In this document: piece after piece, positions 11,400 through 25,400 of the stretch
Layout: the number at the start of each line of letters is the position of its first letter
Numbering within the stretch: position 1 is the stretch's first letter
Source of the DNA: Pterobdella sp. o SKG-2022
Taxonomy: Eukaryota; Annelida; Clitellata; Hirudinida; Piscicolidae
NCBI GenBank assembly: GCA_964035795.1
Contig: OZ038322.1
Span: forward strand, 16,167,447-16,231,446
Direction: 5' to 3'
Length of the DNA stretch: 64,000 bases
The notes under the pieces: generated by a model
Databases searched by the model: none
The model's input: only the letters and a program-made list of their open reading frames with translations
Told to the model about the DNA's origin: nothing
Translations under genes and position numbers: made by a program

Positions 11400-13421
11400 T
11401 CCTTAAGCTTTGCATTATTTCTAGTTTTTCATTTTAAATCATGATGTTTTTTGCTTTTTGCTACTTCGAAAAATATTTTAAGTAATTGTTTTGCTGACTT
11501 TAAAATTCACACCACGAAATACATTGGTGAATTGATGATATACTGCTCCTGCGTTACATAGGTGCTGTGTCTGTTAATGCCTTATGTTCAAACCCGGATC
11601 TTTTAAACACTGTTTCAAGGCTTATTGTTGTAAAAATAATATTAAGAATTCAAAAAATTTGAGACTCACAAAGCTTCAAAATGGTACTAGAACTTGTGAT
11701 TTTTCGACTGTAATGATGTAATCATTTGAACTTCTAATGGAGGCATTCAACAATCACAAGCCCTTAAGTTGTTTCCACAAACTTAGATGTTTTTGAAAAC
11801 TAAATAAAAAATTGAAAAAAATAAGGAATTCATTTGATGTGAAGGCTTCAAAAATGCATATGTAACCTGCTGAAACTTCAAAGTATTCCATTTTGGCCCA
11901 AAGGTGCCTTACCTTCACATATTCAAAACTAATTTCTGCTAATTTTGGAAATAAATCACTTTTCCCAAATATTGTTTCAAATTCGTTTAAATAAGAAAAA
12001 ATTTGTGGAGAAAAAGATTTATTGACATTGATAATAATCAAAAAGAATGCATGACAAGAAAATAAGGTTCAAGTACACTCAAAAAAATTTGCTTATGTTG
12101 ATTTGTTGGAAATTGAAAAAATTTTTAGAAAAAAAGTTTAATTTATGCAAGCAAACTTAATATGGAAAAGTTAATCTTTTGGGGATGGGAGAACAATCAA
12201 ACAAAAAACACGCGAGACTTTTCTTACAGAATCAATAAAGATTTTTTCTAAAATTTTTGAAATACAATCCAATAGTTCTTTATTACCGCGTTTGAATTTT
12301 TGAATTATAAATTTACCTTTAAAATTAACGAAACCACATCAAGTTGACTTAAGATCGATGAAAAGTTGGTAATTTTGAGTTTTATGAAAACTTTGAAAAA
12401 AATACTAGTTTTAGTTTAAACATATTGAGCTATTTGCTTTGTTATAAAATGAAGAAGATAATTATAAAACGTGAAATAATATAAAACGAATACTTTTTAA
12501 TGAATACTAAGCTACATTTTTTAGACATGTTTTAAAAACCTTGTTAATTTTGATATATTCAACCGAGCTTTTTATCTTTTGCTTGGAAATTTCAATTCAA
12601 AAATGAACGAAGGGTGGACAAAACTGAAACAAAACTAAAAACTCGTATCATTCATGAAGGCACGATTTTTAACGTGTTTAAAACTAAGTTCAAAATGAAA
12701 ATGTTGAATCGTCTAAAAAATTAAATAGGAATAAACTGAATTTCAAAACAATTTCAATAACACACACACGTTGCAAAGTAAATTTCTATCTTTTTAGTTT
12801 TTCTATCAAATTAAAGTTACACTTAGAACTTAACATAGGATTGCAAAGCAAATCTCAATTTATTTTGAAGTTTTGTGCCTAAACATTGCTTTTACAAGTT
12901 TTATATAAAAACAGGTTAATTTGTTTTAAGTTAAAATTTTTTGTTTTTAAGTGTAAGGGGATATTGATGCTTTTCAATGAAATTTTCCACTATAAAAACT
13001 AATTAAGAATTTTGAAATAAATGTTCAGATTTAAAAAAATTGCAAACTTCAAGACAACTTTGCAGACATTTGTAAACAAATAAACGGAATGAAATTCATT
13101 AATGAAAATATATATTATATAAAATGAACTAAAATAATGGTATAAATGGTTTAAAATGGGAAAATTTATTTTGATCGATTACAAAACGAAGTCGTAATTG
13201 CATTGGAAACTGTAGATTTACTAATTTTTAGATTTTTCAAATAACTCTGTTTCCAATTGTAACTAATATATCTAAAAAAAATGTCATTAAAAAATCATTG
13301 ATAAAAATTTAAAAAAATCAAAATTCAACAATTTGAATTAAAATAACTTAAATTAAATAATTTTAAAAATGTCATTTGAAGCATTATTTCAACTCAAACA
13401 TAATGAACAGAAAAAAACAAG
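11400..13421. other. Intergenic, nothing recognised
   Basis: A+T-rich DNA between the convergent 3' ends of the GTPBP10 gene (plus) and the cysteine-rich protein gene (minus). The open frames here are short and composed of A+T-driven residues (Phe, Lys, Asn, Ile, Leu). I see no gene, RNA or clear repeat. Confidence 0.5.
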
Positions 13422-16400
13422 TCAAAACAAGCAGACAAAGACACACAAAAACGTGAGCAAAGAGTAAGACCAAAAGCGATACAAAAGCGCCAGGGTTGTT
13501 GAGTTACTGGTGTAAAAAGAATGTGACTCGTCATAAGGTGGCGACAGATCGCAGCGTTTCAGAACCAGTTCTCTGCTTTGGTTGACAAGGGGGTAGATGT
13601 AAGTAGATTGGTATCGTTTTGAGCTTGAATCGTTACACTTCTCTCTGACCCGGTCCCGTATTTCCAGAAAGCACTTGATCGATGTCATTATTACTCTGTA
13701 GGGTGTTTAAGTAAGAGAAGTTCTATAGAACGTTCTATACAATGGATTTTTTGAACGAAGAACAGAATCGTAAGACGTCTATAGTATGGTGTTATCTTGC
13801 TTTATAGTATAATCCACGGCTAATAGTGCTTGATTTGATTAGAGTTTTCAATGTTAAGAATAACCTATGATTATAATGAAAAAATGTTGCTTGTTTTCTA
13901 TTTTAGTACTTTATTTAAAACTTTGGCGATTTTCAGTGTTTTAATCAATAAATTTGTCTGAACAAGGGAATAGGCACGAAAAGATGCATTCAAATTGATA
14001 TTTAGATTTGATGTTGCCTTAAATTAATGAATTTAAAAACAAAAAAAAACTTCGGTTTCTATGTGTTTAGCCAATAAATAATTAATTTCATATTAGTTTT
14101 TGATGTATGAAATTAATCTATTCTTATTGTTGTTCAGTTATGAGAAGGCATAAAATAACTGATATAGAAGTAACATGCTTGTACTCGAAATTTTAAAATA
14201 CCAATAACTTTTTTTAAGGTTTAATTGTGAGTTTTTCATGAATTAATTTTTTCTACTCTAATTGAGTATATTTAAATAATGATTCTGTTTAAATCTACCA
14301 CTTAATTGCAATCGATGCTTGCAGTTTCAGCATCTTTGGATTTAAAACAGTTTCACACGACGTGTTAACTCTAAGCTTGTTTTATTGAAAACTTAAAATG
14401 TTTGCAAAATTAAGAGCAAAAAAATAAAATAATTGAAAGTAAAAAACATCAGCACAAAAACTATTATTTTACATAATGGGCTTCTTGAAACAGATGATGT
14501 TTGATTTGTATTTCTGCCACAATGAGATAGTCAACGCTGGTTCTCACTTTGGAACGCTTTTTAGTTTCAATATTTCAATTTTAAGCTTTAATCCAGGTAA
14601 TTTACTTGTATTTGAAATATTTCAATGAATTTTATAATGCTATGAAGTAATGGGAATCAAATGTTATTTAAAGCCTAATTTTTTAAATTTGTATAAAACT
14701 CGGACAGCTCAGTATAACTCAGTATAATAATAAATCGTATAACTTCTCAAAAAGCTTTTTCAAGAATAGAAACGAAATAAAAAAAATTTACTCGAAATTT
14801 CACTCCAATTTAAAGTAACCTGAAATTAGTTCAATTATTTTTGATAACTTGAATGTACTGTGAAAAATGAGATTCAATTTTATTTCAAAAAATAAAAAAA
14901 CTGAGAAATCAAGTTAAATACAGTGCAAAATGAATTAAAACTTTTCCCAACTAGTTTAACCCTTACCAAAGTATTGTTGATAACACAAAAATGTGTAACA
15001 AAAACTTAAATGTTTTGTGTTTTGATAAATGACCGCAAAAATTTATATAATCCCTTGACAGGTTTTAGATATTCATTCATAAGAAAAACTAATAAATGTA
15101 TTGGAAAGCAAGGGTGAGCCCGAAAAACGTGATGAGAAGTGAAGAAAAAGATAAATTGATGCTTTTTTACTGTTTTGCCACACTTTTGTCGCATTTTAGA
15201 TCGATATTGTATTCTTTTATTCACATTTTTTATTGAAAAATTTCTAAAAAATGTAATATCAACGTCAATTTATAAAACAACAAAACATTTCGGGTTATCC
15301 AATTTTTTCGTTATTGTTGTTTGAAGGATCTCAATGATTGTTGTTGGTGATAAATTATAAAGGCATCACACTGTAAATATTGAGAGGATTAGCTCAAAAC
15401 AATAATGGATGAACGATAAGTATAAAAATGAAACTTTCCATTGATGTTGCTCTCAGAACCTTAAGTTATTCATAGTCGTAAATCTCCCCATGCATCTTCG
15501 CTACATTTTCCACATCATGGAAGCTTCAAAAATTTTTAAAACTAAATATACGTTTTTGCGAATTAACTTCACTGAATAATAGGAAAATTATTTTTTCGTT
15601 GAAATGATTAGACTTTCTAATTTTTTCTTCAAACATTAACAAGTTTTTCTGATGAATTTTTTAAAGAAAATAAATTTTTAATATATATACAATAGGTTTT
15701 GAACGGTTCTTAGTGGAATATATTATCAAAATTGACGTTCTGATTACAATGAATTTTTTTCTACTCATTTGAGAAAACAATAGTGTTTTAAACCCTTTTT
15801 TCAATACTTAAAATTAACAAAGTGATAGCATGCAAAAACTTGTGACGCATTTTGAAAGTTTTAAGAGCATTCCAGATCAAAAAGTCATGAAGCTGTCAAT
15901 TTGTTGACAAGGTGACAACATTCACTTGTGTGACTGATTAGATGTTATTGCAAGTTATCAAATATTTTTGAATAATTATGAATCAATAAATAGGTATACT
16001 ATATACTATATATTTTTATCGCACTAAACATTGTTACTCAGTGTATTTTATTCAGGAAAAAAATACGTAATTTTCAGTTCGCTTTGAAAAGTTCTTTAAA
16101 ATTAAAGTAATTTTGAGCAAACTGTGTTGTTAAAACTGAAATAAAATAATTTTCATCGAAACTGGCATGAAACACGCCAATGAACTGAACAGCTGTTCAG
16201 AAATAGTTAAATAAGAATCAACATAAAGACACAATGCCTTGAGATGGAGGTGTCAAACAATTTGAAAAATATTCATCAGAAATAAATTTCCTCTAAGTTG
16301 TAAAAGGTAGATAAATAAAACCACGTCTATCGTTTGGAAATAAAAAAAAGTTAAGCAAAGATACAGACTGTAATGCGGCGTAACACGGATACGCTCTAGT

Positions 16401-19400
16401 GAAGCATCGTAAATTGAGATATATTCGGGGTGCACAGCTAGAAACGGTTATTTATTATCAAAGACGCTTTTATAAAGAAACCCGTGACAATAAATTAGAT
16501 GAAAAACATAAAAAAAAATTTATGATTGTGTGTGCAGTTATATTTCAAATGTCTGAGCCAACACACAAACTAAAAAGATTCTAAACATATATTTTAAGGA
16601 AGCGAAATGACAAAATATGATCAAAACTAATTCTTTAAGAAGATTAGGCATACTCAAATAAGAAAGTAACCCCAAAGCTTATTTTATGAGAAAAGCTTGA
16701 CAATAGAGAAGCATGGAAACATGAATTTTCAGTTATAAAGGCTCAAAGTAATAAATTTTTGCGTTCAATATTAACGCAAAAGGTGCTCTGGAAATTGAAA
16801 AAGAATTTTATGATCGCATTTATATTAAATCAATACACAAATAAAACAATAAAAGTATTTAAGTTCTGGATTATAAGCAAAAATGCAAACAAAATCAAAA
16901 AATTAGTGCTCACACTTGGAGTAGAAATATGCCGTTATGTATGTTATGGCATTTTGTATGCATCATTATCATATTGGTCAGCTGTGCGTACGCTACCACC
17001 ATAATAATAACTTCATCAAAACATCTGTATCATGACTTTTGTTTTCAATTGAAAGTATTTAATTTTTTCTTTGGTAAACCAAAATCATAGGGATAATGTT
17101 GTGTGTATTAATACTAATAGACAAGCGCAAAGAGATTGGTGAGTGGTCTTGATTCGGCTCAAATGGATAAGCGTGTGACGTTAAAAATTGACGCAATTAA
17201 ATATAAAATTATTCAAATATAAAAATTTATATTCATAATCACTTTTTTATTTTGTAGGTTTTTTCAGTAAATTTTGCAAAGTATGGTGAAAAAATAGGAT
17301 TTTACCAAGATTTAATCATGTTTTGACTGCAATAATACATGTATCATGTATCATGGCACGATGATAAAGCGTCGTTTCCACTCCAATATACTTAATCTTT
17401 TTTATCATTACTACATTGATTCTTGTATGCTGAGTGAAGATTAAAATGGCTCAACCCAATATAATTCTAAAAGAAGTTTTTCCCTTTTATTAAAGTTTAA
17501 ATTTTTTTAATTCAAGTAAAAATTTTTGTTCCAAATATAATAGACATCTCCAAAATGAGTTTAAAAATCTCCAACTAAAAAAAATTTTTTTAGCTGAATA
17601 AAAATTTTTAATCGTTTCGCTAATAAAATTTCGTTAAGTCCTATCTAAATCTTCTCCAATAAACAACATCTTCTATCAAAAGTTTAAAGTCAATGAAAGC
17701 TCTGAGTATGTAAAACAAAGCAGCAAAAAATTACAGTGAAGCAGCTTAAGTATTTGGGCGCCTTGTGTCATGCCAACGACCCCACTGAGGCACGCAGTTT
17801 CTATTTATTGTTTACACCATCTTTATGCTTATTCTCAGCTATTTGATTTCAATTTCAGAAAAACCTTTCTTATGAATAAAATATTTTTTTCAGATTTTGC
17901 TTTCACCTGGAGAAATTTTTTTTACACATTTTTATGGGAGTTTTATTTATAGGGTTGGTTTATAAACAAGAGAGACCAGTGAGTTAGGAGTTTTTGTAGA
18001 AACAGTAAGGTATATTATATCAATTGAAGTCTTGAAATAGTTTTTTTGATGCTTATAAAGTAATCTTTCAAGTAAAGAAAATTTTTTTTAAGTCTCAAAA
18101 AGACATTGAACTTGCTTGACAGCATTAAGGTATGCAAACACGCAAAAAGCTACTTTGAAGGGTTGCAATAACTTTGTTTTTTATCAGCAAGTCTTTCAAA
18201 TCTGCTTTAAAGACTACTGAAGTGAAGAATTAATTCAAGACAAGTTTTATAATGAAGTATTGATTAATAAATACTTTCAAAATAATTTTGAAACTTTGAA
18301 AGTTTTCGATTTTTTTTTGAATGACGTAAATACTTTTTTTTTGCATAATTTTTTTGAATTTGGCTTCATTGTATAAGTGTTTTTTGAACACGTTTCCAAG
18401 GTTACAAAAAGTACAATACTTCTGTAGTTCATTAACCGTAATTTTTGAAAAATTAATTAGCCTGCTTTAAAAAAATCTTCATACTTTGAAGTTAAGTTTT
18501 TAAAACTCTAGAAAAAAAACAAGATATTTTTGTGAGGCTAATTCAAATCATATAACACATTACATTTATTTAATTAAAAAAAATTAACAAAAGAATTGAA
18601 AATAAATTCTGAAGTTATAACTGAGAATCTTTTCTGAATCGTGTCTAATTGTATACATAAGATTTAGGAGACTAAGAGAATACATACCTATAAAGAGCTT
18701 ATTTGTTTTTATTTATAGTGGAAACGATGAACCATAAGAAGCTTTAATTAACTATTTTCAACACCATTCAATAAAAAAAACGATATTCAGTTTCAGTTTC
18801 TGGTTTTATTATCTCTTAATTTGATTTTTTGCTATTTTTCTGTTCAATAATTTTTTAAATAGTATTTCCAGTCATAGCCATTAGTTTGGTTCCTCGTGAA
18901 TTACTTTAAGTATCACAACGTCATTTTGGAAACGGCAAAAACGGTAAAAAACTTTTGATCTATGAAAAATTCCAAAAATAAACTCAGTTTATATTCAAGT
19001 CAATAATTTCAAACTCTTTCGTTGTCATTAAGCTTCATAATGAAGGGATCTATGGTAAGATAACCAAATTAAGAAATTATCAAGCCGAAAACATTACTGT
19101 TTTTGTTGCTGTTCTTTAATTTTATTATATTTCATTGTTCCAATATTACTTTGTTTTTTATTGATGGAATATTATTACATTTTCTAAAATATTAATATTT
19201 TTGTGTTTGATTTTATATGTTTTTGAAAGTGTTAATTTATCATTTTTATGTTGGGCTATCATTTTGTGTTGTGCTATCATTTTATGTCGTGCTATCATTT
19301 TTATGTTGTGCTATCATTTTTATGTTGGGCTATCATTTTGTGTTGTGCTATCATTTTATGTTGTGCTATCATTTTTATGTTGTGCTATCATTTTGTGTTG

Positions 19401-22400
19401 TGCTATCATTTTATGTTGTGCTATCATTTTTATGTTGGGCTATCATTTTGTGTTGTGCTATCATTTTATGTTGTGCTATCATTTTTATGTTGTGCTATCA
19501 TTTTGTGTTGTGCTATCATTTTATGTTGTGCTATCATTTTTATGTTGTGCTATCATTTTTATATTGTGATATTAATTTGATGAAATAATTTTTAAAACTT
19601 TTAAAGCTTCAGATTTGAAAAAATTTGAAGTTTAAAATGAAAAAATTGGGAAAAATGTATGGTATTATGAGGCTATTTCAAATTTTTTGACAAGCTTGGA
19701 ACAGCAATGAGTCAGTTTTTTCAAATTTCTCACTAAAACATGCAGTATCAGTTTAATAAGTAGCTTACATTTTTTTAATTCTAAAGTAGCCAAATAAATT
19801 CAAAAAAATTGAAAAAAATTTTTAAATTTTGAAATAGTAAACGCATTTTAACTATTTAAATAAAAGGGGAAAAAATTACCCGGAGATATTTATTTTTCCA
19901 TTTTGAATTTCATCAAACTCAACATTAAAAAATTAAAAATCCTAAGTAAATGCATTTTGCTTTTTTCGATTTAATGATTTATAAAGTTCAATTAAATAAG
20001 AAATAAAAGCTTTTGTGCATGTAGGCAAAAGAATCTTATGTTTTGCATGAAAATGTAGGGTCGGCAATGATTTTAAAGCTGAATAATTATAGAAATGATT
20101 GAGGATTAGTTTCAAATTTTTTTAATATAAAAAAGAACTTATCAAAATTTTATTCAATTAAATAACTAAGCGAAAATAGCAATATAAACCAAAATAGTAT
20201 TTCTTCAGTATCATTAGACATATCTCAAACACAGACAACAATTATCTCTGCAATTAAGACATTAAACCTGCAAGCACTGCGGTAGTCTCTCACTGCAAGA
20301 AAAACTCTCAGAGACCTGTCGTAAGTGTCAGAGCATTCTCTTGTTGGCTTAACTACTGTTAGGAAACAATCCGCCACGTTGTGCTGGTCTGTAGGGGTTT
20401 GAACGTGTGTTGATGGGGTAGTTATGTGTGAGTAAGGTGGATATAATGTAGATTTATATAACCTCAAACAACAGAGGTGCCAAAAAGCTAGAATAAACGC
20501 TTAAACAACAAGCTATGTTTTATTTTTTTGAATTTTTTTTCGATGTTTCTTAATTTTAATGATTCAGTAAAGAAAGGTGAACTACAAATCTACGAAATTA
20601 ATCTAGATTCTAAATGTTTTTTGTTAAAAGTATTCAAGGTCGGACTGGAAGAAGGATTATTTAAATGAAAGCAGCGAATTAATTACCGAAACATAGAGCA
20701 TTCAACAAATTAAACTTCTGAATTGGTTTTTTAAATATACTTTTATTTACTTTTCATAGAGCGTTACATTGTAAAGTTTGTAAGAAATTTGATGTTACTT
20801 TCAAGTGTTTATCACTTTTTTTGAAGAACCGCGAAGATGCTGAAGATAAAAATTTGTGGAAAATTAGAAACATAAACAAATACGTGTTCAACGTTTTCTG
20901 AAAATGGAACTTTTCAAAAATTTTTAACTAAAAATTGAAATAAAAGCTTGGTTTATTAAAAAATTAATTTTAAAAACATCTTTGTGAGTATAAAAACTTT
21001 TATATTCTCTGGACTAAAATCTTGTCATCAAATCAAAGCTCTCATAAAAATATTTTTTATTACCAAAATATTTGTGAAGTATTTTGTTTTTTTTTGTAAG
21101 TTGTCAACAAAAATTTAACATGGTCGAGAAAATTGACAATCACAAATTTTGAACATAAAAACGTATGAATATTTAATTTCAAATAATAAATGAACCATAA
21201 ACGGTTTACCTGTGTTAAATTTTTTAATTTTTACTGATTTAAAAATTAATTATTATTTCTGTCTTAAAGACAATGTCGAGAGTCTGCTGGGAGCCAAAGC
21301 CGTTGCTTGGCCGTAAATTCTATTACTGATATTTTGATTCAATTTATAAAAAGATTATTTCATATGAAATCATTTCAAATGTTTTCCATTAATGTTTTTT
21401 TTCACTTTAAACATGCCTGACTTTTCAATTTCATAGCTACTAAGCAAAACCTCTCTAAATACTTTTAAAGCTTGCTTTTGGTGACTGGGATGTGATTTAT
21501 TAAGTTTTCTCATGTTTGCTGTGAAATCTCAACTTGAAAGATTTGAAATATGACGAAAATTACAAAAATTTCTGTTTTTGTTACACGCGTACTTTTTTAT
21601 TTAATTTTCACTCGAATAATATCAATCTAAAAAACAAGTTTACAAAAGGTAAATTGAGATGATGGATTGTAGGAATACATTGCCCAGACTGTCAATTTTG
21701 AGAATTTTATGGCAGTATATTATGTTTTTATAGATGGATAATACATTTTTTAACTATAATCTATTTTTATCAAAATTATTCTCAAAATATGAGAAAAATA
21801 ATTTCTATAACAGATTTTACGTTAGGTAAAAAAATAACCCACAAATTGGAAAATTTGACTTGAACTAAAATATAGCATGATAAAAATCTTGGTTCTAAAT
21901 ATTTTTCTTTTTTTGATACTGTTGTGTTCAATGAAAAAATACTTTTTTTCTCCAAAGAGTTTTTTCATTCTTCATCATAAAATTTGTTAATTAGACATTC
22001 AAACAGTGTCGCTTTGTGCCGGAGACAGTTTAGGATGCCTGCCTTTCATAAAGGCTCTTTTGATTTATGTTTCACTCTAGCACATGATAAACAAGTTAAA
22101 ATCATTTTCTATTGTTATTCAAATCTTCAAATATTTTTTCATTGTTAATACATCAGTACATGGTAAATAAATTGAAGTTTTCTCTATTGATTATGTTTAA
22201 ATTTTGTTGAATATTTGTTTTTTTAAAACCTTCGTGAGCAAAAAATTGGATTTAAAAAAAGGTTTTTATACAACAATTAAAAATGATAGTTCTAAAAAAT
22301 CATAAATGTGAGAATATTTATTGGGAAATATTAATGTGTTTGAGACGTTTATTATGTAATTATAGCCGCCCACAACACCATCTCACAATTATTATAAAAC

Positions 22401-25400
22401 TAAAAAAATTCAAATTTACGTCATCGAAATTTTTTCAGTTAATTCAATTCAAAAAAATATTAAAAATATCAAAATGCAAATTTTTTCAAAATTTAAAAAA
22501 TAAAAATTATAAATGAGTATTTCAATTTTATATTTTATTTAATACATTCCGAATTACACAGTCATCAATCGTACAAACAATCCAATTAAAGCATCCAATC
22601 AATCACTAGCATTTGCAGTTTACTTTTGGAACTAATAAATCTTTTTCTAAAAAATCAAACACTTTATCAACTAAAAATTTGATTTGCAAATGCCAGCTTC
22701 CATACAATATTTTGAGTATTTATATATTTCGTAATGACAATCACAAGCTGTTGTTAAGCACCCAAATCATCCAAAAATTCAAAATAAATTATTTCAATCA
22801 ATCATTAATTTGTTAATTCATTACGATAAAAAGCTTTTCATTAGTTTATAAATTTTATTTTCAAATGAATCACGCCTGGAGTTTTTAAAGAGGTGATCAG
22901 GATTTTGAGGGTTTCCTTCCTTTAAATTAATTGTTCCACATAGTGTTTTGAATTTATATGTGCCGCTGAAAATATTGCACGACTGAAGATTTATTGGCTC
23001 AAAATTCATTCAAACCTCCTTTCTGGCACATTTTTTGCAGCACTTTTAAATTGGAATACGTTTGTTTACCAATAGATTTCCGCAGATTAAAATTATTCTT
23101 CAATACAAATTATTAAATACTTATTTATGGAGAAACATATGTTTAGTTTGTGGAGAACAAAGATCATAAACTTCAATTGAATGGGAAAGTTTCGAGTCAA
23201 ATAGTAAAGGGTACATAAAATACGAACATAAACATTTTAACAATGTTTCACTGAGGTATTTCTTTGAGTTTCTTTCACTAACAATTGTCTCATTGTGTTT
23301 GCATGAAATTTGAACTTTAAAGAGCAACATTTCGGTTTTTTTAAATTTTGATTATTGTTGAAATTATTATCCAAACAACTTTTCTTGAGTAGTATCAAAT
23401 AAACCATGCTTTTTCTACAGGCAAAACACCAAACAATGACTTTAATAATAGCGTTGCTACTCAAGGTGTTACTACTTACCAAAAATATTTCATGTTGAAG
23501 AATTTTGTGGAGAAACAATCAAGTTGCAAAATATTTATATTGAATCAAAAGTTCTCAGACTTGCAAATATTTGCAATGTAGCACATAAAAAAATGACCTT
23601 TAGATTGCATCAATCCAAGATCTCTGCAAATGTTATGCAAGTGTTTTATCAAAAAACCCTGCAAGTTTTCTTAAGCCCTTCTATTTTGAGCTTTTAAATA
23701 AAAACTGAGGTTTAGCCTAAGGCATAACAGGCCGCTTTATGTCTTATATTGCCTTATAAACAAATAAGGTTTTCGAGCGAAAATGATACGATAAAAGTGT
23801 ATAATTTTTTATGCTTTTTTTAGTTTTCTCTTCAATTTCTTGAATTACTGTGTCAAATTATTTTAAGATTTGACTTAAATTTTGTTCCTTAAGGGAAAGG
23901 AGACAAATTGTTTCAAATGCTGGAATAGTATTAAAAAGTCTTACAAAATTAAGAGAATTCACGAAAACACATGCTAGGAATCATTATACTCAATAAAACG
24001 GCTAGAAATGTTTTCATAAATGAGCTTAGTTTTAAATAAACACCTTTAAAACCTCCACAAAGACCACCAATAAAAAACAGCTTCATCGATACATCGTCAA
24101 TGCAAATAATTTTAAACTACTTTCATACGAGACCTTAAATTGAAAAAGAACTTAAAGCTTGAAAGATGCTCTAAGTCAACAATCAATAAATTGAAATCAA
24201 AACAGTGCTGAAGGTTTTAAAGAAAATTTAAATAAGAAACTAAAGAAAGCATTGCAGAAGTTACCGCTGGAGTTTATCTATGGGGCTGTCAGGGGACCTC
24301 GCATAATATCCAACATTTGCAGCTCAAAAAGATCTCTGCTACATTCTTTTCATATTTTCAAAAAAATTTTTATAAGTTTCCTAAAAGATATTTTAAATAA
24401 GAAAGCGTTGAATATGAATTTATCGAATATTCAAAAAGTAACGTTTTGTTCGCGGTATAAAAAATGAAGCTGGAAAAAATGAAAATTTGTTAAAACCATA
24501 TCAGAAAAAAATTTTTGTGCAAGCAGTTACATAACAAAGATGTGAGGAACTTTGATGTTTTTGAGAAAAATGTATTTAAGACGTTAGCTTAAAAGTGAAG
24601 TATAATCATGCAATTAAATTAGCAATGCAAAATGATTTTTGAAACAGTTAAAAATTTTTATAGCATTTAAATCAAATGAACTAGTTATTCAACGCTCACA
24701 TTTGAGACTCTGGTCATAACAGGGTTCAGAATAGACTGCCAGGCGTGCTTGGTGGTTGTTTAGGACGCCCACAGCCGCGGGAACAGATTGACAAGCCACA
24801 TACAATCGCTCGTAACACACCCGACTCTTTTCCCATTCCCTTCATAGTGTAAAATTTTTTCCCTTGATTATGTTAACGCTTAAGCATAATGAAATTAATT
24901 TAGTTGCAACTTTATTAGTTGTAACTGGAAATTTTATTGGATAAAATAGTTTTATTTTTTTTGAAAAAACCTTAGAGTGGCTTGTTAGTTGAGCTAATGT
25001 GAGTTTGAAATTTCGAATAATAAATCTTTTTCAACTATCCACATTAACAAAACCCACAGTAATATATGTAACTTCCAATATATTTTCCATTTTTTTTCAT
25101 TAAAAACGTAAACGTTTTATTCCAAAAACTTACTGAAATTTCGAAGCCGAAAAATAAAAAATATTGAAAAATCAGTTACTTTGAAAGTGATTGGTTTTGT
25201 GATTTTAACAAACATGAAATTTTTTTAACACGTCAAATGTATTGAAAGCCAAGTAACATTGCATCAGAAGTATATAAGTTCATATAGAAGCAATGAAAGG
25301 AATTTTTCTCCAAGTTAAAATTTGCAGAACGGATTGAAATGATGTAGGATATTGTGAGTTTATGAGGCTTTGAGAGCTTCTGCAAGTTTATGCCTTTGCA

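Noticed and set aside
16759..17004. 81-codon plus-strand frame; opposite strand has GGSVRTADQYDNDAY, which recalls piggyBac-type GGVDxADQ
   Set aside because: The similarity is a few residues only, with stops close by on both sides. Not enough to call a transposase remnant.
19201..19588. Three overlapping plus-strand frames of 110-123 codons with CYHF repeats
   Set aside because: They are translations of the minisatellite in all frames. No start context, family or splice support, and the repeat lies in an intron of a minus-strand gene.
20269..20350. Plus-strand CKHCGSLSLQ...CRKC zinc-ribbon-like reading
   Set aside because: It is antisense to exon 3 of the cysteine-rich gene, which has good splice sites and phase continuity. 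The plus frame has a stop just upstream and no in-frame acceptor.
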